From Bacteroides sp. (GTDB lineage: Bacteria > Bacteroidota > Bacteroidia > Bacteroidales > Bacteroidaceae), in assembly GCA_021202275.1 (NCBI GenBank), contig JAJQDI010000016.1:19821-83820 (forward strand): 64,000 nt of DNA, given 5' to 3'. Position 1 is the first letter of the stretch. Every line of letters begins with the position of its first letter. The notes under the pieces are model-generated. The model was not told the origin of the DNA. It searched no databases and saw only the letters and a list, made by a program, of their open reading frames with translations. Of the stretch, positions 35,350 to 45,243 are shown in pieces. The position numbers and the translations under genes are program-made.

Positions 35350-36750
35350 TTATAAATCTATATCGTAAGAATGTACGATCCAGTTCAATGCGGTGACCTC
35401 AACAGTCATATAGGTCTGTTCAGGAGTAAGCGGATCTATCGGATCTATCGGTGATTCCGGTTCGTCGGGGTTGACCGGCTTCGGGTCGGGATTGGCAGGA
35501 TTAGTGGTATCCGGATCTTCCGGATACAAGGGATTCCAGGTATGTCCCAGATCTTTGAATCCTGTGATATTTATGTGATAGATATTGTTTCTTATTACCG
35601 GAGAATTCAGCGGAGCTTCGATATTGTCCGGATTAAGCCATGCGTAGTAGAGCATTTCTCCCTGCTGGTATACAGCTACTTTCTGGTTTTGTACCGCGTT
35701 TAATGCAGCCTGCTTGTTGGAATAGATCAGACCATCCGACTGTCCTACATAGAACGTACCGTTTGTCAGTGTCCCTCCGTCTACTATGGCAGATGCGGTA
35801 GGAGTCAGTTTTGCACGTACCAATACATACGCTGTATTTCCTTTCCTGTAACCGGTTGTTTTTATATCACCCGATTGATGGGTGTTTTCGAACAGGAATT
35901 TGCCCGGCAAAGATTTGTAACCATCGCTGGCGGTCGGTAAGGTGGGTACGGGAGAGGGAGTAGAAAGGTCGGAATAGTCGTAATAGGTATTAGCCTGACC
36001 TACGTATTCTCCTAACTCCGGTACATAATTGTATCCGTAGGTTATATATCCGGGCTGTTCCATGAAGTAGATTTTCTTTGTTCCCTGTGCCACAGAGTAA
36101 GTTATGTTGGATATCGTACCAATGGTTGTACCTTCACTGTTTGCCAGTGTATTGCCTGCGGTAGTCGTTACGATCACACGGGAAGCCATGCGGGTTACAT
36201 CTACGGATATGTGGTTGGTTCCCAGCACTACAGCACTCTTAGGGATATCCGGCTCGATGATCACGGAACTGGCTTTTCCGGTCATGGTGATCACGTCGTA
36301 CTCCACTCCGTTCTGTGTAACGATCTCTGCTAATCCGTCTGTATCGACTAAAGCATCTTCACTTGTGATGGAGGTATCCAGGGGAAACGGACTGTTCAGT
36401 ACAATATATACGGTTTTTGTACCGGAAGTTGTTCTGAAAGGTTCACTCGGAGAAACTATGGTGCCGGTAGAAGAGATACCGCTACCAGAGAACCGTTTGG
36501 CTTCTATAGTACCGTCACCGGATCTCATGTAAATATCCAGAGTCAATATACCGTCATTTCCTTCATACTCTCCGTCCTGATTGTAATCTTCCGGTAAGGC
36601 TCGGGTCGGATTGGCTCCGGGAAGGTATACGGAGAAATTCACATACGTTGGTACACCTTCCTGTACACGATTGCCGGAGGTGTCGTCGTTGCTGCAGGCA
36701 ACCAAAATTGCTCCCGTAAAAAGAGCGAACAGGTACTTTCCTGAATTCAT
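35350..36750 (-). CDS. Mfa1-like major fimbrillin lipoprotein
   Basis: 466 residues. Signal peptide with lipobox (YLFALFTGAILVACSNDDTS). The N-terminal domain contains VNFSVYLPGANPTRALPEDY, whose arginine site could be cut by a trypsin-like (Rgp-type) protease before polymerisation. Middle: VDVTRMASRVIVTT. Late: NSPVIRNNIYHINITGFKDL, the usual Mfa1 segment, and a Pro/Asp-rich insert (PEDPDTTNPANPDPKPVNPD) before the final donor strand VTALNWIVHSYDIDL. First gene of the operon, hence probably the most expressed. The type V pilus is built by strand exchange outside the outer membrane. Confidence 0.85.
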   Translation of the reverse strand: MNSGKYLFALFTGAILVACSNDDTSGNRVQEGVPTYVNFSVYLPGANPTRALPEDYNQDGEYEGNDGILTLDIYMRSGDGTIEAKRFSGSGISSTGTIVSPSEPFRTTSGTKTVYIVLNSPFPLDTSITSEDALVDTDGLAEIVTQNGVEYDVITMTGKASSVIIEPDIPKSAVVLGTNHISVDVTRMASRVIVTTTAGNTLANSEGTTIGTISNITYSVAQGTKKIYFMEQPGYITYGYNYVPELGEYVGQANTYYDYSDLSTPSPVPTLPTASDGYKSLPGKFLFENTHQSGDIKTTGYRKGNTAYVLVRAKLTPTASAIVDGGTLTNGTFYVGQSDGLIYSNKQAALNAVQNQKVAVYQQGEMLYYAWLNPDNIEAPLNSPVIRNNIYHINITGFKDLGHTWNPLYPEDPDTTNPANPDPKPVNPDEPESPIDPIDPLTPEQTYMTVEVTALNWIVHSYDIDL

Positions 36751-37334
36751 AATTTCAACTTTAAATTAATTACTGACTATTCTTTAATCTGTTTCTTGGT
36801 ATTTGTAAGAATGCCTTGTACGATTGATCCCTGTAAAGGGTTGGTATTGAGATATGAATGTTGGGAATGTTGCGTTTCTTTATGTAAAAAATATCCTAAT
36901 TCCAGCATAGCGGTTCCCATACATTAACTAAAAATTGTTTGTATAACGCAGGGAATTATAGAAAGTTTTTAAATAAGAAAGAAAAAAATGAAATGAAAGG
37001 ATAATTTTTTTGTGTCTGTTAAGAATGGAACAGAAACAGAATGTATGGAAAAAAGAACTATCAGAAAGGTAATGGGAAGAAAATGAATTTATTAAAACCT
37101 CAGGTAAATCCCTGTTCCCGTGAAAAGAGACAAGTGGCCGTGTTTCTATTTTCCTTTATTGCTGATGGGTATAAGCAAGTGCAGATCGTATGGCAACAGA
37201 GAAGGACTTTATATCGGTTAAATAAGGTTAACTCCTCTTTATACTCAGGTATTCCTGAAATCTTTCCTGACCTGTTCTCGTTATTTGTAGTACGATTTAC
37301 AGAAATGAATGTAGAAATTTAAAATGGAAGAGTT
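36751..37334. other. Long leader/promoter region between pilus operon and PepSY-like gene
   Basis: About 580 bp between divergent genes. It should hold the pilus operon promoter, but no clear TAnnTTTG box on the minus strand and no inverted repeats typical of an invertible promoter were found. A plus-strand frame at 37041-37322 has no protein-like features and is not called. Confidence 0.4.
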
Positions 37335-37772
37335 ATGAAAAAGTTCTTTACTGGTTTGATGTTCCTGTTGTTGGCTGTCCCGTTTGTACATGCCGATGAT
37401 ATTACCAAGGATGAAACGAAATTGCCGGCCGAAGCCCGTAGCTTTATTAAACAGCATTTTTCCAATATGGAGATATCCCATATCAAGATAGATAAAGAAT
37501 TATTGAGAGCGGATAAGTATGATGTCATTTTTACCAACGGTATCGAGATCGAGTTTGACCATGAAGGAAACTGGAAAGAAATTGATGGGAAACATCATAC
37601 GGTACCCTCCTCTGTGTTGCCGGATAAAATAAGAAATTACATCAGCAGTAATTTCAATGGAGAACATGTAACGAAAGTGGAACGTACAAGCAGCAGGTAT
37701 GAAGTGGAATTGAATAATGACAGGACACTGAAATTTGACAAGGATGGAAATTTCCTGAAATTGGATGATTGA
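37335..37772 (+). CDS. Periplasmic PepSY-like protein
   Basis: 145 residues. Signal peptide (MKKFFTGLMFLLLAVPFVHA then DD). Two similar halves: LPAEARSFIKQHFSNMEISH...YDVIFTNGIEIEFDHEGNWK and LPDKIRNYISSNFNGEHVTK...YEVELNNDRTLKFDKDGNFL, the tandem repeat of the DUF2874/PepSY-like (BLIP-like) family common in Bacteroidales. Role unknown; usually secreted and induced with stress or two-component systems. Its stop is followed by a bidirectional terminator shared with sdaA. Confidence 0.8.
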   Translation: MKKFFTGLMFLLLAVPFVHADDITKDETKLPAEARSFIKQHFSNMEISHIKIDKELLRADKYDVIFTNGIEIEFDHEGNWKEIDGKHHTVPSSVLPDKIRNYISSNFNGEHVTKVERTSSRYEVELNNDRTLKFDKDGNFLKLDD

Positions 37773-37804
37773 GGAATATAGACTTGCAAAGATAATTTCT
37801 GTAT

Positions 37805-37863
37805 AAAAGAATACTTTTGGCCCGGATCCTGATCCTGTATATCGCCAAAAGTATTCTTTTCTT
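37805..37863. terminator. Bidirectional terminator between the PepSY-like gene and sdaA
   Basis: AAAAGAATACTTTTGGC (37805-37821) and GCCAAAAGTATTCTTTT (37844-37860) are perfect 17-bp complements with a 22-nt loop. A/T runs on both flanks suit termination from both convergent genes. Confidence 0.85.
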
Positions 37864-37879
37864 TTAATACATCTGATCG

Positions 37880-39088
37880 TTACATCTGTTCGTAATCTTT
37901 GGCCAGGCCGCCTTCGCTGGTCTCTTTGTAGAGAGAAGGAAGATCGTGGCCGGTCTGCTTCATTACAGCCACTACTTTGTCAAAGGATACCCGATGCATT
38001 CCATCTGTGAAAGAGGAGTAGAGATTGGCATCCAGGGCACGGGCTGCCGCATAGGCATTCCTTTCGATGCAGGGGATCTGTACCAACCCGCATACGGGAT
38101 CGCAGGTCATGCCCAGATGGTGTTCTAATCCCATCTCCGCGGCATATTCGATTTGTGCCGGACTGCCTCCAAACAGTTGATTGGCCGCGGCGGAAGCCAT
38201 GGCACAGGCCACACCTACTTCTCCCTGACAACCTACTTCCGCTCCGGAGATGGAAGCGTTGGATTTGACTATGTTTCCGATAAGACCGGCTGTGGCGAGG
38301 GCTCGAAGGATGCGCAGGTCGCTGAAGTCGCGGCTCTTTTGCAGGTGATACAGGACAGCGGGTACTACTCCGCACGACCCACAGGTAGGAGCAGTGACAA
38401 TTTTTCCTCCCGATGCGTTCTGTTCGCTTACCGCCAGAGCATAGGCGAAAACAAGCCCTCTGGATCGCAGAGAGTCTTTGTAGCCCGTAGCCCGTATGTA
38501 ATAAGTAGAAGCTTTTCTTCTGAGGTTCAGCGGCCCGGGCAGTACACCTTCTTCTTCCAGTCCTTGCCGGATAGACTCTTTCATGGTATCCCATACCGTT
38601 GCCAGATAGTCCCAGATATCGGAGTCTTCGCGCTCTTTTACGTATTCCCAATAACTTTTTCCGGTATGTTCGCACCAGGTGAGGATCTCCGTCATGCTAT
38701 TCATGGAATAGACTTCGGGCTGCTCGATGGAAGAGGTCTGACCGTCTTCTGCCAGTGCCCCGCCACCTATGCTGTAGACTGTCCAGCTGTCGGAAATGCC
38801 CCCGGTACTGTCTGTTGCTTCGAACCTCATGCCGTTCGGATGAAACGGAAGGAAGATCTTTGGCTCCCAGAGCAGTTCCACCGGAGCCACCGGTTCCAGT
38901 GTGTCGAGGATGGCTACATCTGTCATGTGTCCCTTACCCGTAGCTGCCAGGCTACCGTACAACGTGACACGATAGGAGGGGGAAGCAGGGTTGCGTTTGA
39001 GGAATAGTTCAGCAGCTTTTCTGGGTCCCATGGTATGGCTACTGGAAGGACCGGTGCCAATGCGGTACAGTTCTTTGATCGATTTCAT
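37880..39088 (-). CDS. sdaA: L-serine ammonia-lyase (single chain)
   Basis: 402 residues; deaminates L-serine to pyruvate and ammonia. Starts MKSIKELYRIGTGPSSSHTM as in single-chain enzymes. The catalytic half has the iron-sulfur cysteines in TAPTCGSCGVVPAVLY, GCQGEVGVACAMASAAANQL and GMTCDPVCGLVQIPC. Complete length. Monocistronic, between two terminators or convergent genes. Confidence 0.95.
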   Translation of the reverse strand: MKSIKELYRIGTGPSSSHTMGPRKAAELFLKRNPASPSYRVTLYGSLAATGKGHMTDVAILDTLEPVAPVELLWEPKIFLPFHPNGMRFEATDSTGGISDSWTVYSIGGGALAEDGQTSSIEQPEVYSMNSMTEILTWCEHTGKSYWEYVKEREDSDIWDYLATVWDTMKESIRQGLEEEGVLPGPLNLRRKASTYYIRATGYKDSLRSRGLVFAYALAVSEQNASGGKIVTAPTCGSCGVVPAVLYHLQKSRDFSDLRILRALATAGLIGNIVKSNASISGAEVGCQGEVGVACAMASAAANQLFGGSPAQIEYAAEMGLEHHLGMTCDPVCGLVQIPCIERNAYAAARALDANLYSSFTDGMHRVSFDKVVAVMKQTGHDLPSLYKETSEGGLAKDYEQM

Positions 39089-39153
39089 CCGGAGGCAGAT
39101 TATTCAAATGTATACGTATATTTTTCCCTCTCCGGATTGTGTCCGGAAAAGGT

Positions 39154-40194
39154 TCAGTTCCATCCTTTTTTCCTGAAATACAAAGATACGACAAAAGCCA
39201 TGGTGATCATCACAATCCAGGCGAAAATATATCCGTACTCCCAGTTCAGTTCCGGCATGTTGTTGAAATTCATTCCCCATACACCTGCCAGGAAAGTCAG
39301 GGGAATAAATATGGTAGAAACTACTGTCAATCTTTTCATGATATCGTTCCTGCGCAGGTCGTTGTTGGAGATGTAGAGGTCGACCAGTGAAGAAAGTGTC
39401 TCCCTGCAGATCTCAATGGTTTGCAGGATCAGTTGCAAGTGATCGTTGACATCGTTATAGAAAGGGCGGGTAACTTTATGGATCGTACCGTTGCTTAACC
39501 GGAAGAGTTTCACATATTGCTCTTTCAGAGGCAGAATGGACCGTTTGATGGTCATGTAATGCCGGCGCAGGCGTTGGATGCGTATGCCTATATCTCGGTT
39601 GTTATGAATGGTGAGCAACTCCTCTTCCAGGTCTTCCAGCGCATCGTCTATATTGGTTACCAGGACAGTGTAATCTGCCATCACACTGTTGAGCAGTACA
39701 CTGAACAGATAATCAGATTGTCGGTTCCATATTTTCAGGATGTTTTTCCGCAGAGCCGCAGTGACATCACTGAAAAAATCATCTGCCTGTTCCAGAAAAG
39801 TCAGTACGAAGTTGTTTCCCAGGATCAGACACAATTGCTGCTGCTCCACTTCATCATCATCCAGTTCGGGCAGGTAGAAAAGTTTGGTGATCAGTACGGT
39901 GTATGTATCATGCTCTTCTATCTTCGTAGGCTGATTGGCATTGAGAATGTCCTGGATCACCAGGAAGTCTATGCTGAAATTGTGGCAGACCTCACGGATG
40001 ACTTCCGTATCCTGCAACCCCCGGATCTGTAGCCAGTTGACTCCCTCGCTTTTTATATGTGTACGGATAACAGAAAAATCTTTAGATGATTTTTCCGCCA
40101 TCCCTTCCGGACCGTAGGTATACAGGTAGAGCTTGGTCGGGGTAGGACTCTGACCCATATACGAAAGATTTTCACTAAGTAAGTTGTTCTTCAT
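39154..40194 (-). CDS. corA: CorA-type magnesium/cobalt channel
   Basis: About 346 residues from MKNNLLSENLSYMGQ; a further in-frame start lies 57 nt upstream. The N-terminal cytoplasmic domain ends in a long helix (LRRHYMTIKRSILPLKEQYV). Two C-terminal membrane helices flank the GMN signature (IFIPLTFLAGVWGMNFNNMP, then YIFAWIVMITMAFVVSLYF), and the protein ends RKKGWN. A pentameric inner-membrane Mg2+ channel is the established role. Intact. Confidence 0.92.
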   Translation of the reverse strand: MKNNLLSENLSYMGQSPTPTKLYLYTYGPEGMAEKSSKDFSVIRTHIKSEGVNWLQIRGLQDTEVIREVCHNFSIDFLVIQDILNANQPTKIEEHDTYTVLITKLFYLPELDDDEVEQQQLCLILGNNFVLTFLEQADDFFSDVTAALRKNILKIWNRQSDYLFSVLLNSVMADYTVLVTNIDDALEDLEEELLTIHNNRDIGIRIQRLRRHYMTIKRSILPLKEQYVKLFRLSNGTIHKVTRPFYNDVNDHLQLILQTIEICRETLSSLVDLYISNNDLRRNDIMKRLTVVSTIFIPLTFLAGVWGMNFNNMPELNWEYGYIFAWIVMITMAFVVSLYFRKKGWN

Positions 40195-40328
40195 ATCGGA
40201 GTGTTTTCCGGTTGTTTCCGGTAGGGAAACATCCGGAATGACAACAGGCAACTCCGATGGATTGTTTGCGGTATGTGTATTTTATCTTCGGGTCCGGTGT
40301 CTCTTTTGCTGCAATCTGGCCTGATCTG

Positions 40329-42824
40329 TCAGGTCAGGTCGACTACCGTGATACCTGCCCCTCCGAATTGTACATGTTCGTCGGCAAACCGCCGTACACC
40401 GGGCACTGTGTCTAAGTATTGGCGTATCATACTACGTAGTGCGCCGGTCCCGGTTCCGTGCAGGATGCGCACCCGGTCCATACCCACCAGTATGGCCTCG
40501 TCTACGAAATAGGTGACAGCCTGTATGGCTTCCTCTCCGCGCATTCCCCGTACATCTATGTCTTGTTTGAAATTGAGCTTTTTCTGATACATCTGATCCT
40601 GTGTCTGGGTGCTGACAAAGGTTGATCTGATCGGTTCCTTACGGACGGTTGCTGTACTTCTTTCTAAGCGGTCCAGTCTTACCGTGGTCTTCAGACTACC
40701 GAAAGCCACCACGGCATTTTTTCCTGTAATTTCGAGGATCTCTCCTACGGCACTCTGCCCTTTGATCTTTACCGGATTGCCCACAGCCAGTGGGGCCGTT
40801 TTGGGTTTTGCCGGTTGGGTTGCCGGTTGTTTTTTCTTCTCCTTACGCCTATCCTGTTTTTCCCGCAGCTTTTCCATCTTCTTCGCGATCTTATCCTCCT
40901 TCTCCTGTCTTTCGAGTTCCTCCATGGAAGTGCGGAAATCGTTCAGTTCCTGGCGTGCCTGCCGGGTCTTTTCCCGGTCGGCCTGTGCCTCTTTGATGGT
41001 GCGGATCGTATTTTCGATACGTGCGTTGGATTCGCTGAGCAGACGCTCGGCTTGCTCTTTGGCCTGACGGAGTACCTCTTTGCGTGACTGATGCAGTTCG
41101 GCTATCTCTTTTTCGTACCGGGCGATCGTCTCTTCCATCTGCTTTTCGCGCTGTCGGATGTTCTGCCGCTTATTTTCCCAATACCGTTTGTCGCGTACGA
41201 TATCCTGCAGGTATTTATCCGCATTGATGTATTCACTTCCTACGATCTCGGACGCATCGGCAATCACCTCCTCGGGCAAGCCGATCTTGCGGGCTATCTC
41301 CACCGCGAAAGAACTGCCCGGATTACCTATCTGTAATTGATAAAGTGCCTGCATGTGGTGCCGGTCGTACAGCATCGCACCGTTCACTACACTTGCATGA
41401 TCTTCTGCAAAATGTTTCAGGTTCTGGTAGTGCGTGGTGATCACGCCGAAAGTTTGTTTATCGTTGAAGCGTTTGAGCACCGCTTCGGCAATGGCTCCGC
41501 CGATCTGTGGTTCCGTACCTCCTCCGAACTCATCGATCAGGATCAGGCTGCGGGCACCGCATTGTTTCATCATCACCTTCATATTCGTCAGGTGCGAAGA
41601 ATACGTACTGAGGTCGTCCTCGATAGACTGTTCGTCACCGATATCAATAAATATATCTTCGAATATCCCGGTACGACTCCGTTCATGCAAAGGGATCGGC
41701 AGTCCGCTTTGCAGCATATATTGCAAAAGCCCTACCGTTTTCAGACAGACGGATTTCCCTCCGGCATTGGGTCCGGATATAATAAGTATACGCTGCTGTT
41801 TGTTGAGCTCGATATCTAAGGGTACTACCTGCTTTCCATGTTTGGCCAGAGAGAGTTGCAGGAGAGGGTGTACCGCCCTTGTCCAGTCGAGTTGTTGTAC
41901 ATCTTCCAGTACCGGACGTATACCGCCTATGCGCAGTGCAAAGTAACTTTTGGCACGTATAAGATCGATCTCTGCCAGAAACTCATACGATTGCAATATC
42001 TCAGGGATAGAAGGGCGTAAGGTATGAGAGAACTCTGTCAGGATACGGATGATCTCTCTGCGCTCTTCTCCCTCCAGTTCCCGGATGCGGTTGTTGGCTT
42101 CCACTACCTCCGCGGGTTCGATAAATACAGTCTTTCCACTGGCCGACTCATCATGTACAATTCCTTTGATCTTTCTTTTCAGAGCAGGTGCTACCGGGAT
42201 CACGAGACGGCCGTCGCGCATGGTCGGAGTCACATCTTTTTCTACATACCCTTCCGATTGCGCGTTGCGTAAGATGCTATGAAGAGAACGGGATATGCTG
42301 TTCATGGTGCCGGACAGTTCCCGGCGTATGCGTGCCAGATCGGACGAAGCATTGTCTTTGATTTTTCCATATTTGTCTACAATGGCATGTATCCGGGAAA
42401 TGAGTTGGGGAAATACAACCGTATCTCCTGCCAGTCGGTGAAGTACCGGATAGGGGACCTCTCCATTCTCCTCACTGTCATCTTCTCCTTTGCGTTGCAG
42501 GAATCTGACAATGTCCCGTATGGTTTCCAGGGAGCGTAGCAGATCGAATAACTCCTGTTCATCCAGGTACATGCCTTCTATACGCACCCGTTTCAATGCG
42601 GGACGCACATCAAAGAAATATTGATCGGGGAAGTTTTCTTCTTCTTGTAGGATACGGATAAATTCTGCTGTGCTGTCAAGTTGTTCGGCAATGGCAGAAT
42701 AATCAGTGAGGAAATTCATTTCTTCTACCCGTTCTTCTCCCAGATTGCTCAGGCAATGTCCTTTCAGCAACAGACGTATTTGATCGAAACCTATTTTCTG
42801 TTCGAAATTCTGTGGATATATCAT
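40329..42824 (-). CDS. mutS2: MutS2 with Smr nuclease domain
   Basis: About 831 residues from MIYPQNFEQKIGFDQIRLLL; an upstream Met (42908) would add an unlikely 28-residue tail. Domain V ATPase with Walker A ISGPNAGGKSVCLKT and Walker B LILIDEFGGGTEP, then a long coiled region (about 520-650) and a C-terminal Smr domain (DIDVRGMRGEEAIQAVTYFV, RVRILHGTGTGALR). MutS2 does not do mismatch repair; it suppresses recombination or rescues collided ribosomes in studied species. Intact, in contrast to the MutS-like gene at 23 kb. Confidence 0.93.
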   Translation of the reverse strand: MIYPQNFEQKIGFDQIRLLLKGHCLSNLGEERVEEMNFLTDYSAIAEQLDSTAEFIRILQEEENFPDQYFFDVRPALKRVRIEGMYLDEQELFDLLRSLETIRDIVRFLQRKGEDDSEENGEVPYPVLHRLAGDTVVFPQLISRIHAIVDKYGKIKDNASSDLARIRRELSGTMNSISRSLHSILRNAQSEGYVEKDVTPTMRDGRLVIPVAPALKRKIKGIVHDESASGKTVFIEPAEVVEANNRIRELEGEERREIIRILTEFSHTLRPSIPEILQSYEFLAEIDLIRAKSYFALRIGGIRPVLEDVQQLDWTRAVHPLLQLSLAKHGKQVVPLDIELNKQQRILIISGPNAGGKSVCLKTVGLLQYMLQSGLPIPLHERSRTGIFEDIFIDIGDEQSIEDDLSTYSSHLTNMKVMMKQCGARSLILIDEFGGGTEPQIGGAIAEAVLKRFNDKQTFGVITTHYQNLKHFAEDHASVVNGAMLYDRHHMQALYQLQIGNPGSSFAVEIARKIGLPEEVIADASEIVGSEYINADKYLQDIVRDKRYWENKRQNIRQREKQMEETIARYEKEIAELHQSRKEVLRQAKEQAERLLSESNARIENTIRTIKEAQADREKTRQARQELNDFRTSMEELERQEKEDKIAKKMEKLREKQDRRKEKKKQPATQPAKPKTAPLAVGNPVKIKGQSAVGEILEITGKNAVVAFGSLKTTVRLDRLERSTATVRKEPIRSTFVSTQTQDQMYQKKLNFKQDIDVRGMRGEEAIQAVTYFVDEAILVGMDRVRILHGTGTGALRSMIRQYLDTVPGVRRFADEHVQFGGAGITVVDLT

Positions 42825-43081
42825 TTGTTCTTTTCTCTGTTTTGTATGATGCAGATCCGTGTTACTTTCCGCCTCCGCTATGATGTGACACAGGAAGACT
42901 ATTCCCACACCATGTACTTTTCTTTTTTATTTTTATCTGTTTGCTAAGGCATTTTTTTTATTTGTTGCCTTCACAGCCTTATATTCTTTACAATCAGTTG
43001 GCTGAATTGTTTTTCATCGGGAACCATATACGGATCAGGTTACAAAATTAAGCATTTCTTGTTGAAAAATGGAGTAGAATG

Positions 43082-43112
43082 TTTGGAGATTTGAAAATCA
43101 TTTGTACCTTTG
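43082..43112 (+). promoter_or_regulatory. Bacteroidetes-type promoter for tRNA-Ser
   Basis: TTTG at 43082-43085 (-33 element), 19-nt spacer, TACCTTTG at 43105-43112 (-7 element TAnnTTTG). It lies 81 nt upstream of the tRNA. Both boxes match the consensus exactly. Confidence 0.8.
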
Positions 43113-43193
43113 CACCGCTTTCGAAGCCATACAGGCTCAAAAATAGAAATACTTTTTTGTGTCAGGTAAAGAAAGCCCTTCCAAAGAAGGTTT

Positions 43194-43278
43194 GGAGAGA
43201 TGGCAGAGTGGTCGATTGCGGCGGTCTTGAAAACCGTTGTACTGCGAGGTACCGGGGGTTCGAATCCCTCTCTCTCCG
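43194..43278 (+). tRNA. tRNA-Ser (anticodon UGA)
   Basis: 85 nt. Acceptor arms GGAGAGA (43194-43200) and TCTCTCC (43271-43277) pair fully, discriminator G. The D-arm contains GGCAGAGTGGTCGATTGC. Anticodon stem GCGGT/ACCGT encloses CTTGAAA with anticodon TGA at 43228-43230. The long variable arm (TGTACTGCGAGGTACC region) and T-arm GGGGGTTCGAATCCCTC are normal for class II tRNA-Ser. CCA is not encoded. A decayed integrase island starts about 280 nt downstream. Confidence 0.97.
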
Positions 43279-43313
43279 CTAAGAAAGACTTTAAAGAGTC
43301 AAAAGCAGACAAG

Positions 43314-43346
43314 TCCTGTAAAATCAGAGTTTTACGGGATTTTTTC
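43314..43346 (+). terminator. Terminator after tRNA-Ser
   Basis: TCCTGTAAAA (43314-43323) pairs with TTTTACGGGA (43330-43339), one G-T pair, 6-nt loop, followed by TTTTTTC. It ends the tRNA transcript 35 nt downstream. Confidence 0.85.
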
Positions 43347-43558
43347 TTTTCTACCAAGTACACCTGTAAGACCTTAAAAAGACAAAAAAGGACATAGTCC
43401 GGTTACTAAAGATTTACTCAAAATCAGGTTGGAAAAACAGTAACTGGTTTCTTTATAAGTCCATGAGATGTCGTGTATTGTCCCCGTTTGAACAGCTTAT
43501 GATTTGATTATTCACTTTACCTTTGTCTCCCTGAGATTTGGGTGTAAAAATTAAAATT

Positions 43559-44393
43559 ATGAGTAGTTCATTTAAGATTTCCTTCTACATCAGGAAGAAT
43601 CAAGTCAACAAAAACGGGAAATGCACCATAATGGTACGTCTTTCCATTCATGCGAAAAGAACACAATTCAGTTTCCAGGTTGGAAATTGGGCCGGAGCTG
43701 TGGGATACACCTGCGGGAAGAGGAAAGGGAAAATCAACAGTAATACTAAGGCTAAATCATTTGTTGAATGAGATCAGGTCTTCTCTTACGTCTATCTATT
43801 ATGAGATTGATAAAAAAGAATATGTCACGGGTGAAAAGATCCGTAATACTTTTCTGGATTACACAACCGAACAACAAACCCTTTTCACCGTCTTCCAGGA
43901 ACATAATAATGAAGTAAAGAAAATGGTCGGTATTGGTAAGACCAAAGCAATCTTAGAAAAGTATGAACAGACACATAACAGATTAAAAGACTATCTGGAA
44001 ACCCGTTACCGAGTTTCTGATATAAGCCTGAAAGAAATCAAACATACATTTATCACCGGTTTCGAAACTTATCTTCGGGTGGATTGCAAATGTAACGAGA
44101 ATACTACAGCAAAGCTTATGCAGTTTTTCAAACGTATTGTGATTATAGCCGGCAATAACGGCTGGATAGTCGGAGACCCTTTTGCCAATTATAAAATCGG
44201 TATAAAAAGAGTAGATCGTGGATATCTGACGGAAGAAGAACTTGAGAAAATAATGAAAAAAACAATGACTTCCGAAAGGCTGGAACATGTACGGGATATA
44301 TTTATTTTTTCCTGCTTTACTGGTTTGTCATATATAGATGTTAAAAATTTATGGGAAGAGAATATCTGCAAATCGTTTGGCGGTTCTCTCTGA
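43559..44393 (+). pseudogene. Tyrosine recombinase remnant 1 (N-terminal half)
   Basis: Starts MSSSFKISFYIRKNQVNKNG, the arm-type DNA-binding domain of Bacteroidetes integrases. A one-base frameshift at about 43682 (GTTGGAAATT; one G too many) separates it from GPELWDTPAGRGKGK and the core-binding domain (RLKDYLETRYRVSDISLKEI, NNGWIVGDPFANYKI, GYLTEEELEKIM). It stops soon after DIFIFSCFTGLSYIDVKNL, before most catalytic residues (only the first Arg-containing helix region is reached). Not functional. The C-terminal end of a similar enzyme lies 5.4 kb downstream at 49.85 kb. Confidence 0.85.
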
Positions 44394-44805
44394 GTTATGA
44401 CGAAACGCCAGAGAACCACTATATCACTCAATATACCACTTCTCAAAATTCCATCCATCCTATTAAATAAATACAAAGTTAAATTGAAAAACAGACAACT
44501 TTTACCGGTGTTGAGTAATCAAAAGACAAATTCTTACCTAAAGGAAATAACGGACGTTTAAGAGAAAGCATACAAAAGAATGTAACAAAAACATAATCAG
44601 AGGATTAAAAACAAAGCGGTTCTTAAAAAACGGGGAATAAACGCATAAAAAAGCAAAGTTAGCGGTGAGTTGAGTTACTAAATCGTTACCTGAGCAGATT
44701 TATCCTTTGTGTTTGTAATGTCCTTTTATACAATAGTTTGCATAATTTTGCATCGTGCCGGATAACTCTAAGTAAAGTAAATTTGTAACATTAAAACTTT
44801 GAGTT
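44394..44805. other. Non-coding gap between integrase remnants
   Basis: About 410 bp, A-rich, no frame with protein-like features. A TAAATTTG box at 44778-44785, 20 nt before the next ATG, fits the -7 consensus and may be the old promoter of the second integrase. Confidence 0.45.
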
Positions 44806-45243
44806 ATGCGAAGTACTTTTAAGGTTTTGTTCTACCTGAAAAAGAACAGTCAAAAACCCGATGGGAAAGTTCCTATCATGGGACGTATTACAGTCAATGG
44901 CAGTATGGCACAATTTAGCTGTAAACTAACTATTAAACTCTCACTTTGGGATACCAAAGCAAACCGGACAGCTGGTAAGAGTCTCGAAGCGTAGAAAATT
45001 AATCAAAAGCTTGATAATATCCGTACACAAATCGGCAAACAATACCAACGTATTTGCGATAGGGATAATTTTGTTACCGCTGAAAAAGTAAAAAATGGCT
45101 ATCTTGGTTTTGGAGAGGAATACCGAACACTTCTTTCTGTGGCTGACGAGTTTTATGAAAGTTATAGTAAACGTGTTGGAAAAGACCGTACGGTTCCTAT
45201 GAACAACTACTTATCAATCGCAAACGTATGGAAGGTTTTCTAA
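44806..45243 (+). pseudogene. Tyrosine recombinase remnant 2 (N-terminal third)
   Basis: Starts MRSTFKVLFYLKKNSQKPDG and continues through KLTIKLSLWDTKANRTAGKS to LEA, where TAG (44992-44994) sits in place of an expected Gln or similar. The same frame goes on (KINQKLDNIRTQIGKQYQRI, SKRVGKDRTVPMNNYLSIA) and ends abruptly at 45243, where it is fused to hydrolase sequence in another frame. The catalytic domain is missing entirely. A second, independent integrase, not a copy of the first. Confidence 0.85.

Noticed and set aside
37041..37322. 93-codon plus-strand frame upstream of the PepSY-like gene
   Set aside because: Composition and lack of any motif suggest a chance frame in leader DNA.
36751..37334. 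Invertible promoter for the pilus operon
   Set aside because: No inverted repeat pair flanking a promoter-like sequence was found by eye, and no invertase gene is nearby.
43194..43278. Attachment duplication of the tRNA-Ser 3' end marking the island's right border
   Set aside because: No copy of the tRNA 3' end (GGGTTCGAATCCC...CTCTCC) was found between 43.3 and 51 kb.
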